Made by a program: the position numbers and the translations under genes
In this document: positions 12,621 through 23,758 of the stretch, in pieces
How positions within the stretch are numbered: position 1 is the stretch's first letter
Layout of the letters: each line of letters opens with the position of its first letter
Notes under the pieces: generated by a model
The model's database searches: none
Told to the model about the DNA's origin: nothing
Seen by the model: the letters and a program-made list of their open reading frames with translations, nothing else
From: Lycocorax pyrrhopterus obiensis
Lineage: Eukaryota; Chordata; Aves; Passeriformes; Paradisaeidae
Direction: 5' to 3'
Length of the DNA: 64,000 nt
Assembly: GCA_014706295.1 (NCBI GenBank)
Contig: JACSVZ010000037.1
Location: 1,612,001-1,676,000, forward strand

Positions 12621-15600
12621 TACTCTGAGGGTCCTACTGGAACAGCCCCAGCCTGTTGGAAAGCCTGGCTGGAAATGCTGGGGGGAGAGGGAGGCCAGCC
12701 ACGCTAAATGCTGCTGGCAGCGAACACGCGGGTGGACAAGCGCATCCAACTCCACTCCAAATCCATTTTAGATCAAAGGCACTTGACTCTGCCTAATTCC
12801 AAAGAGTCCTCCTGCCTTCCCAGTCCATCTGTAAGACTTCCCAGCAGCCCTAATCCTGCTGCTGTCCCAGCACCGAGTGTGGGGCCTGCCTGTGGGCGTC
12901 ACGAGTCCCATCTCCTTGGCAGTACCGTGGCAAGAGGGGACAAGTCCAGAGCAGTCCAGACAGTTTCTGCGGCTTTTTTGGAAAGGGCTGTGGAAAGCCT
13001 GTCCATTGGGTCACACTGCTGCTGCTTTGCCCAAGCATTTCCAGCCTCTCCTTCATCTCTGGATTTACCCTGCTATCCATAGCACTGATCGGTGATGCCA
13101 GCGAGTGTGGCAGGACCTTGTGACCCCATGCCTGTCGTGCCACAGCTCCGGGGATTTTGCTTGCCAGGGCAGCTGGATACAGAGACATCTCCAATGGGAG
13201 TGTTTAACAGCTCCTCACAACAGATCATTGGAGGGTGCTTTAAACCCCAGGGCCATTATCTGAGCCTAATTTTCCGTTCCAGCCCCTAACATTTCAATTT
13301 CCCCCTTCACTGATCTCTGGCTTTAATGGCTCTCCCAAACTTTCCTCAAGTTGAGAAGTGCCCATTTGGCGTTCCTGCTGCATCCTACCGATGCCTCATC
13401 TCCTTTCTTTCTCCTACCCCATTCCCTTTTCTCATCCTTTTCACCTTGAAAACACAGCCTCAATGTCCTCACTTCCCTGGGAATTGCGGCACCAGCCCTG
13501 CCCCTGGCAGAGATGCTGCATTTCCCCTCTTGGCTCCCTCACATGGAGCTGCAGCTGGACCCTGGGAAGGAATTTCATGGAGCTTGGGAACCTTCACTTC
13601 CCCTTTTCTTTCCTCTCTTTGTAAGCCAGGCTGGAGCTGACACTCCACGTCGCTCCGGCGGGACTGAGGGTGGTGCTTGGCCGCCAAACCGCTCCAAATC
13701 CTTTCAGTGGGGCCCAGCAACACTCGGTGGTCTCCAGTGGCTCCGGGGGCTCTCGTCCCCCTGCTTTGTCTGCTCACTCCGTGTGCCCAGCGCTTTTTGG
13801 CCGGCTGCCGCCAGCGAGGCTGCACTGTCCGGTCTCTTCCCAGCCCCCTGGGGATAGGATGCGGCCGGGCTTTGGCAGCGCTGCTCGGTGTCACTCAGCT
13901 GTCACTGCCTTTGTCCCTGCCTCCCCGGAGAGGGGCTTGCTCACCCACTCCCAGTCTCCCTGGCTCACAAGCGGTGCTGTGGGCTCAGGAGAGGGTTTTG
14001 TTGGGCTCTTGGCTGCTGCTTCTCCCATCCTGCAGAGTCGTTCCTCAGGCAGAGCCGGCTCTGGGAGGTGTGCGCAGCCCAGCACTGCTCTGCCCTCCCC
14101 TCTGCCCAAGGAGAGGTGACCTCAGTGCCTTTGGGAGTCAATTATTCGAAGCCAGACAGTTCTAAAATCTGCCAACATTCAGGGAAAAGGTTTTAGTGGC
14201 ATTTAAACTATTAGTCCTGGCACCTGGTTTTCAGCCACGCTCTCTGCTGGACTTGGAAAAATGCTGGTGGGGCAAGGGACACTGAGCCAGGTTCTTCTCA
14301 TGCAATGTGGGACACGCAGCCACAGCAAAGCTCCAGCATGCCAGTGTCTGCCCAGGACGGCCAGGTTTTGAGGGTTCCTGTCTCCTAAGCCCCTGGGAGA
14401 ATGCCAGGGCAAATATACCAGCCCGAGCATTAACAGCATCCATGGATGCAGAATGGTGTCAGCCAAGAGGCTCCTGGGGCTGATTGAAAGCAAATTGGTG
14501 AATGTGGGGCTTTTTCTCTCCGAGGGCTGAGCACGGCTAACTGCTCCGATGGACAGCTTTATGGACTGTTACATGGATATGGCTCTTCCCATGGCTTCAC
14601 AGACCCATTTCACAAATGGTGCTGGCTGCAAGCCACTGCTCTGTGCCGAGCTGCTGGTTGGGACATCGTCGCGGAGGCTGAAGCGACGAGAAGGAAAACA
14701 GGGATGAGAAATAGATAGGGAAAAACAAATGTCAAGCTGTGCTTTTTATAGTGTGAGGGCAGAGTACTGGCTGGGCTTTTAAGTAGAGAAGGATGAGCTG
14801 GTAATTGGAAAGGCGCCGGGGGGAGGGTGGCAGCCTGGCTCCTGTACCTGCAAGCGCTCAGGACCCCTGGCCAGCCGGCCCTGGGCTAGGATGTTGCACT
14901 CTGACTGCCCACGTTGAGCCTGGCTGAGACCAAAGGCATCGTGTCCCTCACAGTGCAGCCCAGGCACGGGCCAGTCCTGATCACCCCCACCACAGAGCCT
15001 GCAAGGTTGGAGAGAGGAGACTCAGAGGAAAGGATTGAGCTGGATCCCAGCTTTCAGGCAGGGTTGGCCCCATGTCACCACAAGAAGAGCAGTCCTCTGG
15101 GTCAGCAGAGAGCTTGGAAACACTCACTGGCAGCCAGAGGCTGAATTAGTGTTGCTTAACTGTGGCTTTTTCTGGGAAAATAAAGCCTCAAGGCCACGTG
15201 TGGCCATACCTGTTCGTGCCGTCCATCGGACACATCAGGCGATGTGCTCCTGCCAGTGAATCCTGTGATCTATTCCTAAACACTGCATTATCGAAGGCCA
15301 GAGCGAGTATCAGGCAGAGAAATCAACTGTTCCCTGATCTAAGCCGACTGGAATCAATTCCTGCAGGGGGAAAGTGCGGTCAGCCACCTCGGAGCCCTCT
15401 GACAGGTCAATAAATACACCTAAGAGGACACGCTTGCCCGCGGAGGTGGACGTGTTTCCCCTGGCATCGCTGCTTGAGCGATGCCCTGCTATGCTCCAGT
15501 GCTGCTGACCTGGGTGTCACATGGGCTTCACACTGGGCTTCACACCAGGATGTCACCTTGCCTCCAAGTGCCACCAGGGCTTTTGCTCCTGCCCCTCCTG

Positions 15601-18600
15601 CACTGGTCCTGCTGTGGCAGAGGCGAGGAGCCGGCTCCCAGGACACCCACCACCAGCTCCCGCCTCCGTCCTCTGTGCCAGTTACAGCACTTATTCACGC
15701 TTGAAAATTTGCAAGGGAGAGACAATAAACCCCCGAAGAAAGTCTGTCCCTGCTTTGGCCTGACAAGGAACTAAGATAAATGTCAGTTTTCAGTTAATAT
15801 CATGTTCGGAAAATGAGCAGGAACAGTGGGGATTTCATTCTGGTACATTTATTAAACACATAGAGACATGTCACTGCCAGCAGAGCCAAGCAGGTCGCAC
15901 AGCCCTGGGGCTCAGTCCCTACCAGCATCAAAAACACCCGAGATTAGACCCAATACAAGCCTGGCATTTGAAACCTGGGAACTGCATCCACATGTGCTTC
16001 CTGAGTCCTCAGGAGAAGTCCCACTGGAAAGCCAGTCCACAGCACAAGCCATGGGCAGTCACCTCACTGCCCATCCCAGGTGGGCAGGTGTAAATTGTGG
16101 GCTGAGCCTACTGTGGACTGAGCCCACCATGGACAAGCCCCACTGTAGACTGAGCCCACCACGGGCTGTGCCGACATGTGCCATGCAGGTCTCCTCCACT
16201 GCGGCATCCTTAGGGCCTCTTCCTCTCCAAGCCCTCCTGCCACAACTCATCTCTGCTGAGAGGCGTCGCTGCCTCGAACTGCTCATTAGCACAAATTGCC
16301 TGGCAGTAACAAACTGCTCTCTCAGCGCTCGTCACTCGCCGGGCGTGCGCGGCCACGGCCAAGCGCGGCGATGGGGCCGGGCACGATGGCAGCTCGCTCT
16401 GCCGCAGGGCACCGCGGGGCTCGGCACGACCCATGGGCTGCCTCAGCAACGACAGCAGCAATAAACCCTCCGTCCTGCAACAGAACTTATTGATGGGTCA
16501 GTTAATTCCAGTTTTAATAAAAGGTTTTGTTCAGACGTGCGTGGGCCACGCCATCCGGCAGGAGCTGGACGCATGCCGGGGGCTGGTACCTGTCTGGGGA
16601 GGGGGAAGCAGGGAGTAGGGATGAGCTGCTGGACAACCTTATCCATCAGTGTTCCTTCTGCTCTGCCACAGAGCCACTCTGCCTGCCACCACAGGCACCT
16701 ACACATGGCCCCCCATTGCTGTCCCCCATGCCCATGGGGTCCTAAGGTCACTCAGAGGGTGGAGAGTGCAGAGATCTTGGAGACCCATCAGCTGGGATGA
16801 TGTACTTACACTTTTAATAAGAAATAGCGTTTGATATAGAACAGTTCCAGCATTTATTGAACCAAAGTGCCTTCCGCTGCTTCGGTGCAGAGCCCTGAAG
16901 CCTGTCCTGGATGATTTAAGAATGATCCATCTGGAAAATGATGCAGACAATTTGTTACATCCAGCCAGAGAGCCATAGAAACCACCATAACAAGCTTAAA
17001 TGATTTCAGCATCACTACATCATCCAGCCCCAGCCAATCTTCCTCAGAGTCACCACTGAGCTGGGGTTGCCCATCCTGCATGGCTCCTCTTCCTGAAGCT
17101 GATGCTGCTCCTGCAGCCCATCCCGATGTGGATCCAGGCTTCTAGCCAGTGCTTTGTGGGACATGGGGGATCCCTTTCCACCTTCCCACTGCTTGTCTCG
17201 CCCCCCTGCCCTCCCAAATCTCTATTTTCAGACAAGAAGCTCCGAGCAGCTCACAAACCCTCCCGGTGGGCTCCCGCGGCTGCCGGCAGCACGGGTGCCT
17301 GTTGATGGTAACCACCTCGCCCTGGGTAAATCAGGGCTTCGGTTTTCAAAATAGCTTGTTGATTGAAGCTTAAAATATCCCCAGCAATTACTTCGCCCCG
17401 GTATAATTATAATAATTAAACTTGGATAATGCTTAGTCCTACTTTTTATCAGCACTGTGGGCTGCGGCACCAGTGTGTGGTGTTTTGTTTCCAGCCTCAT
17501 TTCCCAGCCTCGCCCCGCCGAGCAGAGCTGAAGGGACATGAGCTGGCAGCCTCCAGTGCTGACAAGGGGACAGTGACCCTGTCATGGCCCCTCCAGCCCT
17601 GGGGACCACTGGTGGCACCGTTTAACCCAGGGCATGGTGTGTGGTGGCCGTGCCCTCACCCTTGCTGCACGGCGGGACGAGCAGCAGGAGGGGATGCTCC
17701 CGGCTCCGTGCCGGGGCGATGGGTGCTGGAGGGAGTAGGGATGCTGGTTCTTCCCTTTAGCTGCTTGCCTCGTCCCACCCCAATCCCTCTCCCACGGCTC
17801 AGCACAATATTTCTCCTGCACGCTCCCAGCAGCGACACTTGGAACAGCTCAGGCTGGTGAGTACGTTTCCGGCTGTGATAAATAGCAGGGAAAGGAATGA
17901 GATCCTAACACTGTATTTCATGCCCTGAAATCCCACTTGCATCTGGAAATGAACAGAGTTCTTCGGCTGATATATGCAGCTCTGAGGCCATTCGCATCCT
18001 GTTCGCTTGTACACATTGTCTCAGTGATTTAAGCTGGCAATTTGGCCCTAAAATGAAGAGCAGCTCACTTTGTCCCTCCCCATTTTTCTATATATTTTCC
18101 TGCAGAATGGAGCTTTTGGAGATTTGGCTGGGCTGGGGCTGGGCATCATCTCTGGTCTTGGTTTTGTGGTGGCCTAGCACGGAGAGCTGTGGAGGGTCCT
18201 GGCACTGCGGGAAGGCTGCTGCCACAGCCTGGGAATGCAAGTGGCAGGTGGCTGTGCTGATGTCTGTCATCCCAGGCCATCCCTCTTCAAAGCCAACGTG
18301 GACACCAATAAAGGCTTTCCCCCCCTTCCAGGTCAGACAGCATTGTGAGGAACGACCACCATGCTGTCTCACAGTGCCCTGGTGAAGGGGGATGCTGTGG
18401 GAACACGAGGGGCTATGTGAGCTGTCCCTGCTGCCTGGCAAGAGCCCTCCTTGTGCTGCCCAGTCCCCACATCCGTCTGTCCATCTGTCCGTCCATCTGT
18501 CGAGCAGTGCAGCAGCAGGGCCGGCCTGAGTGTGAACCATTGTCACCTGCTCCACACCCAATGTGCAAACCAGAGCCATCACTTACCAGGGACCTGCTCA

Positions 18601-19069
18601 TGGCCAGGACTCCTCCTTGGGTAAAAGATGTAGCTGGGTGAAGTGATTTCACGGCAGAGCTGTTTAAGACATCATTAGTGATGTTTAATTAACTCCCCAA
18701 CAGTCCTATTCAATGGCTTCCTTCTTCCAAGCAGCTGTCCCAAGGCACACGGCATCCCCTCAGAGACCTGGGGGGCACTGGGTGAGCCTGGGGACCTGGC
18801 ACCCTCCTACCTGTGCCACAGGGCATGGAGGTGGTGCTGCCATGGCGGAGACTCCAAGGGGATGCACAAGACCCTTTTCCCAGGACGAAGGCCGGGCTAT
18901 TCACCAGCTGCTCACTCGAGGTGTGCACAGCTGGGGACAGTGGGATTTCCCCAAAGAAGCCTCTGGACTCCTTCTTGCTGAGACATTGACCCCCCTGGAC
19001 ACAAAACCAACCCCGTCCCCTCCCCAGGGACCGCGGCCGCGTGCGGAGGAACCCAGTCACCACCGGCTG
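12621..19069. other. Intergenic DNA downstream of AJAP1
   Basis: No recognisable gene. Includes a short degenerate tandem stretch of GTGGACTGAGCCCACC-like units at 16090-16170. 16800-17081 on the minus strand has an AATAAATGCTGGAAC signal and a GTAAGT donor-like site, described separately. 18655-18700 is a short AT-rich block. Long frames in this GC-rich stretch are unsupported. Confidence 0.3.
16800..17081 (-). other. Possible non-coding exon or old repeat with AATAAA and donor
   Basis: Minus-strand sequence of more even composition than its flanks, with a 75-codon open frame, AATAAA at about 16855-16860 and, further on, AAAGT/GTAAGTAC at about 16806. The protein frame matches nothing I know. 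It could be a lncRNA exon, an alternative distal 3' end or an old transposon; the signals alone do not decide. Confidence 0.2.
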
Positions 19070-19086
19070 CGCGGTTCTCATATCAG

Positions 19087-19092
19087 TTTTAA
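19087..19092 (-). terminator. Candidate distal polyadenylation signal ATTAAA
   Basis: ATTAAA on the minus strand in TTGCTATTAAAACTGATATG, at the border between AT-rich UTR-like sequence and GC-rich flank. Cleavage would fall near 19065-19080. Confidence 0.4.
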
Positions 19093-19781
19093 TAGCAACA
19101 TCAGAGTACTAAATATACAGAGGGCAAGGGGACAGGGTGGCATTTACAGTGCTTCCAAATACACGGCTTCCACGGACAGAGACAAATTAAAAACCGCTCG
19201 GGAAGAAAAGGTCCTTTTGGCACCGCCCCAGCTCGCGCTGTGGGCGTGTGGGGCAGCCGCAATGCCAAAAGGCGACGGCGCTTCCACCGGATGCCTCCCG
19301 GTGCAGGATTTTCCCAGGAAAAGAAAGAAGTACTCAGTGATGTAAAACCGGTTACAAAGTAAAACTGTCTCATGTTAGAAAACGGGTTTTGGCAAAATAA
19401 AAATAAAGTGTAAACTTCACTGTACATGTCCTATCAAACAAAAAAATAAACCCCTTGGAACCTAAAATAGAAGAATCTGGGTCAGAAATCTGTGCCCTTA
19501 GTGTACATTTTTGTGCAACATATACTTTTTTCAAAGTAAATATCTCCACTCGTGACACTATTAAAAATGTACCTACAAACGCTGAGAGTAATTCTTAAAA
19601 ATGTGTGAGAAGCGTTAGATGAGCTCGGGAGACCAAACCCACAGACTTGGAAATGGCGAGGGATTTCTTGCTGGTTTTGAAAAAATCGCGTACAGATTTA
19701 ATATCTGGTTGAACGAAAATTCCAACCACATTCATCCTGAAATGGGTGGGCTGAGATAGGATAGATATATTTTTGTTCTAT

Positions 19782-19787
19782 TTTATT
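19782..19787 (-). terminator. Candidate proximal polyadenylation signal AATAAA
   Basis: Canonical AATAAA on the minus strand directly after an A/T-rich run (19790-19830). It could produce a 3' UTR about 700 nt shorter than the ATTAAA at 19087. Confidence 0.4.
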
Positions 19788-21224
19788 TTTTAAATTTTTT
19801 TTTTTTACAAAATATATATTATGTGTAGAATATCTACTATTTAACTACCGTTTCAGCTGAACTACCTTCCTTCGCAACAAGCTGCCAGTGGAGAAGAGGT
19901 AACCTGAAATCCGTCCCCGCGCCGGCGCTGCCATCGCTGCGGTGACCTCCTGGCAGGCTCGGTGCCCTTGACCCCATGGAGCACTGGTGCCCCATGGAGC
20001 ACTGGTGTTCTCTGGAGCACGGCTCCTGCCACCACCACCGGCCGCCCTTTCTCCAGCTGGGAAGACAGAGTGAAGGTAAACGATCGGATCTGGAGAGACG
20101 GGCGGCTGCCCAGGGCCGGCTCTGCCCGGGGTGCTGTGGGGTGAAGCCGCCCTCGGGGGACCCCGGCTTCCAAAGGTCAGGGGATTGAGGACCAAACCCT
20201 GCCCGCCCTACCCGCTGGTGCCATGACATAGGAGCTCGGACCTGGAGCCCCAAACCAGCTCAGTTTGGCGTGGGACAGAGCCCACTGGTGCCGGTGGCAG
20301 CAGCGGCGCCGACTCCCTGGCTCAGTGGGAGCGGCACATCCTGTGGCTCCTGCTCAGGGTTTGTTTGCAAGGGATGTGGAGGGAGGAGAGTCCCGCACGG
20401 CCCTGGGAAGCCTGGGCTTGCCACAGAGCCCAAGGAGAGCCAACCTCTCCTTGCCATGGGTGGCTTGTCCCACACCACTTTCTCTAGGACAGAGCCACAA
20501 GTGACACACAGACACTCCATGACACATCTGGGGGATGTGGCAGCCTCTTGGCTGCCGTGGTGTGTTTCTCAGGGACTACTCAGGGGCTAAGGAATCCAGA
20601 AAATGAACGGAAAAGAAACAAGCAGCAGTGGGCTGAGGGCTTACAGCAAAGCAAGGAGCAAAACTTTTCTTTTTTTAAGCTTCCAGGACCTCGGGGTGAG
20701 AAGATGTGCCCAAACCATGACAAAGCTCCCACGGGAGCATGTCTGAGAACACCACGCTTCCCTGCTTTTCCACGGTGGGAAGATCTACTCAATAGACTAT
20801 GCCATGGAACTGTGACTTTCTATTTTAATTTCTTTCTTGTTTTTTGGCTTTCATCAATAGGAGGGAATGAAATCACCACAGTTCATTTCTCTTCACTGTG
20901 CAAGACCTTGGGATGCCTGGATCCTGCCTCGTCCATCACTGCATCAGCGGCTCCATCCCAGCCCTTCCTCCTCCTCCTCTCCCTCCACTGCAGTGGCCCA
21001 GCATGGATGGGGGGAGGCTTCCTCTGATAAAGTGCAAGTGCTGTTGGTCCTTATAAATAAGGGAAGATTGTGCATCTACGTTTGTTCCCTGGTTCACCGC
21101 TCAGCTCCGGGGAGACCGGGACATGTCCTGCTGCAGACTGTGGGGGAAGCTCATGCAAGTCCTGCCCTCTGAAACCTATGCCCGTCCTTGGGGTCACAGT
21201 GATTCACCTTCCTTCTCTCTCCCT

Positions 21225-21225
<1 letters not shown>

Positions 21226-21270
<45 letters not shown>
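21226..21270 (+). repeat. (CA)n microsatellite
   Basis: 45 bp of uninterrupted AC dinucleotides. If the 3' UTR call is right, it lies in the AJAP1 mRNA as a UG repeat. Confidence 0.95.
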
Positions 21271-21272
<2 letters not shown>

Positions 21273-23030
21273 CTTTCCCCTCCTCTTCCCCAGCTCCACA
21301 GGGAATTTCCTGCGAGCCAGGTGCCTCCTCATCACCACTGCCATCATCACCACCGCTTGCACCAGGGCTGCCCGTGCTGCCCTGGCATCCCCCAGCTCTG
21401 CCTGCCGACTCCCCTGTGGGCAGCAGGTTCCATCCATGCAGAAACAGAATGCTGCTTCACATGCCCTGGAATGAGGGAGCTGAGATATATTTCTTGTCAT
21501 ACTGCTACCGCGATTACACTGGAATACCTGTGGGAATGAAATAAATAGGAAGATTAAGGGGAGAAGCTCAAGGAACGTGGCTCCAAGCTGGCGTGGATGG
21601 ATTCCCATGAAGTCACAAAGGGAGGAGAGCCTGTGGGCAGGGGCTGCACCACTGACACCAGCGTCACAGGAACGCCCCAGGACACTGAGATGACGCTAGA
21701 GCAGTCGCTCAGACTCCACGCTTCCCAAGGACAGACACTCCCCACGTTTCCCGGGGACGGCTAAAGCTTTAGGGGCCACTGCTCTAGCAACACACTGTCT
21801 CCTCTCCTCCCTGGAGGCATCCAATGCTCCGGAGAGCCGGACAGGAGCCATGCAGGAGATACAGCTCTGCCCAGGGGATGGTTGGCTCGAGTCCGCAGGT
21901 AATTGTCAGGGCTGGCAAGGAAGACTTCTGTCTGAGGCAGTGTCCAAAAATTCAGGACAAATAATCCAGACTGTGCAATTCCATGGGAAAAGGACAGAAA
22001 AGGACATGGGAACAAGAGACCGCACGTGTGGCTATGCGCAACACCACAGGGTTCTACTTTTTTTTTGTTTGTTTGTTTTTAAACTGCACGTTCATTATCA
22101 TAAAGAAAAGGAGCTGAGTAATCAGTAGGGGAGTAGAAACGTGGATCTGGACAGTTCTAAAAAACCACTAGTATTTACCAAGGGCAGTTTACAAAAAGAA
22201 CTGGAGGACTTTGGTCTGATCTCTGCTGTCGTTCCCACCCATTTAACATTGAAGGGACCCGAGAGAGACCCATCCCAGTGTCTGACGTGCAGCACAGCAT
22301 GGCAGCACCCGACTCCATGGAAAGACTTGGACAGAGGGTTTAGGGTCAGCACCCACCACCACCACCCACCCCAGCAGGAGCTGGATGGGCACGGACATGT
22401 TTCTAGAGCAACACACCAAGCCGGAGCCTGCAGAATCGTGCTTCCCTGGAAAAAATTCCCTTTAAACACTATTAAGTGATCTCCAGGATTGTGGACAGCT
22501 GGCTGTGTCTTCTCCTGCTGCAGCAGTGCCAGCCAAGACCAGGAGAACAAAGGAAGAGGCTCCCTCGATCCCACAGCCCCAGGCTGGGGCAGGAGGCAAC
22601 GAGCCCCTTCCTCTTGTTTCTCACACAGGGCTGAGTAAGCTTTGGTGCTGTGGCCAATTTAGAAGCCATTTTCCAAAAAACCTCCCACACCCCACTCCTA
22701 AAATTTGTCTTCTGTGCCAAGAGAGGCCCATCTTTTGGAAGTCCACCCCTAAAATCTGCCCCGTCCAGCCCCGAGGTGTCATGCCTTGCATGGCGGAGAT
22801 CACAGCTCTGTGGACACGGGGCAGGCTCAGGATTTCCGGCTTCTTCCCATCGACCTTGATGATGTATCGGGATACAGAAGCCTGGAAATACCTTCAGCAC
22901 CACCTTGAGCTGCGCTCTGGATGGTTTTGGGAAGCTTCTCCTCTGCTTCCCGCCGGCAGCGCAGCCCCGGCTGTCTCCCACCACGGTCACATCGCAACGC
23001 TGGAAAAGCATTTCCAAAAAGAACCAAAAT

Positions 23031-23126
23031 TATATATATATATGTATACATACATATATATGTCTATACATACACACACACACGTATATATATGTATATA
23101 TGTCTACCTATATATACACATATAGG
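23031..23126 (+). repeat. (TA)/(CA)/(GTATA) compound microsatellite
   Basis: About 95 bp of TATATA, GTATACATACA, CACACACA and GTATATATATG blocks, inside the probable 3' UTR exon. Confidence 0.9.
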
Positions 23127-23272
23127 TTGACAGGCAAGCTGCCAAAGTAGAAAACATCAGATCACCCAGTTTGCATGATGCGTGTCAAAGAAATGAGACT
23201 TTTAGCCCATGACATCATCTTTAAAAATGAGTATTTAAGATCTTCAAAAATTGCTACAGTACAAAAAGTGTT

Positions 23273-23297
23273 TGTGTGTGTATATATATATATATAT
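23273..23297 (+). repeat. (TG)(TA) microsatellite
   Basis: TGTGTGTG followed by eight TA units; second TA-rich repeat in the probable 3' UTR. Confidence 0.9.
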
Positions 23298-23528
23298 TTT
23301 CTCTCTACATATGCCGTATGTATGTACGCGTATGGACCGGAATGGATGACCCCACCAGGAGAGACGCCCCACTCGTCCTCCACAACATTTCCAGGCGTTA
23401 CTGACTCGGCTCTTTGCAAAGTCTTTGCATCGGTTCATGGCACATAATGGTATTATTGGCACAGGTTCAGAGTCACCGTCCACGGCCGGGCTCCAGGCGC
23501 TCATCCTTCCCTTTCCATCCCTTGCTGG

Positions 23529-23551
23529 TTCCTCCTCCTCCTCCTCCTCCA
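23529..23551 (+). repeat. (TCC)n microsatellite
   Basis: Seven TCC units followed by ACGGG, in the probable 3' UTR exon near its 5' end. Confidence 0.85.
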
Positions 23552-23758
23552 CGGGATTCTTTGCTCGCACACTTTCCTTTCTCTCCTCCCAAAAACGTGC
23601 TCCTTGACAACGCAGTTACCTATAGGCGTGTTCATTTTTATAAAAATATATTTGGCCCATAGAACGCTGCTCTTTGAGTCTCCTACTGGTAAACAGAAAT
23701 GGTAGGTACAGGTAACCCATTATTTTTTTATATTTTTTACAGGTTCACCAATGGAATC

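Larger units (their letters stand above)
19070..23758 (-). other. AJAP1: Probable AJAP1 terminal non-coding exon (long 3' UTR)
   Basis: On the minus strand a near-perfect acceptor (TTTCTTTTTCTTCTCGTCCTCAACAG at 23784-23759) leads into AT-rich, UTR-like sequence with no plausible coding frame. Its far end carries polyadenylation signals in minus sense: AATAAA at 19782-19787 and ATTAAA at 19087-19092, the latter just before a shift to GC-rich sequence. I recall human AJAP1 as having six exons, with the stop in the fifth. The exon would be about 4.7 kb, or about 4.0 kb with the earlier signal. It contains the TA/CA microsatellites at 23.03-23.13 kb and 23.27-23.30 kb and the GT-sense run at 21.2 kb. 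RNA evidence is lacking, so the end is uncertain. Confidence 0.5.

Noticed and set aside
19440..19455. Plus-strand AATAAA signals
   Set aside because: AT-rich UTR-like DNA gives them by chance; there is no plus-strand gene upstream.
23724..23742. Plus-strand acceptor-like TTTTTTATATTTTTTACAG
   Set aside because: No plus-strand exon, donor or frame accompanies it; it lies just inside the probable minus-strand UTR exon and is chance.
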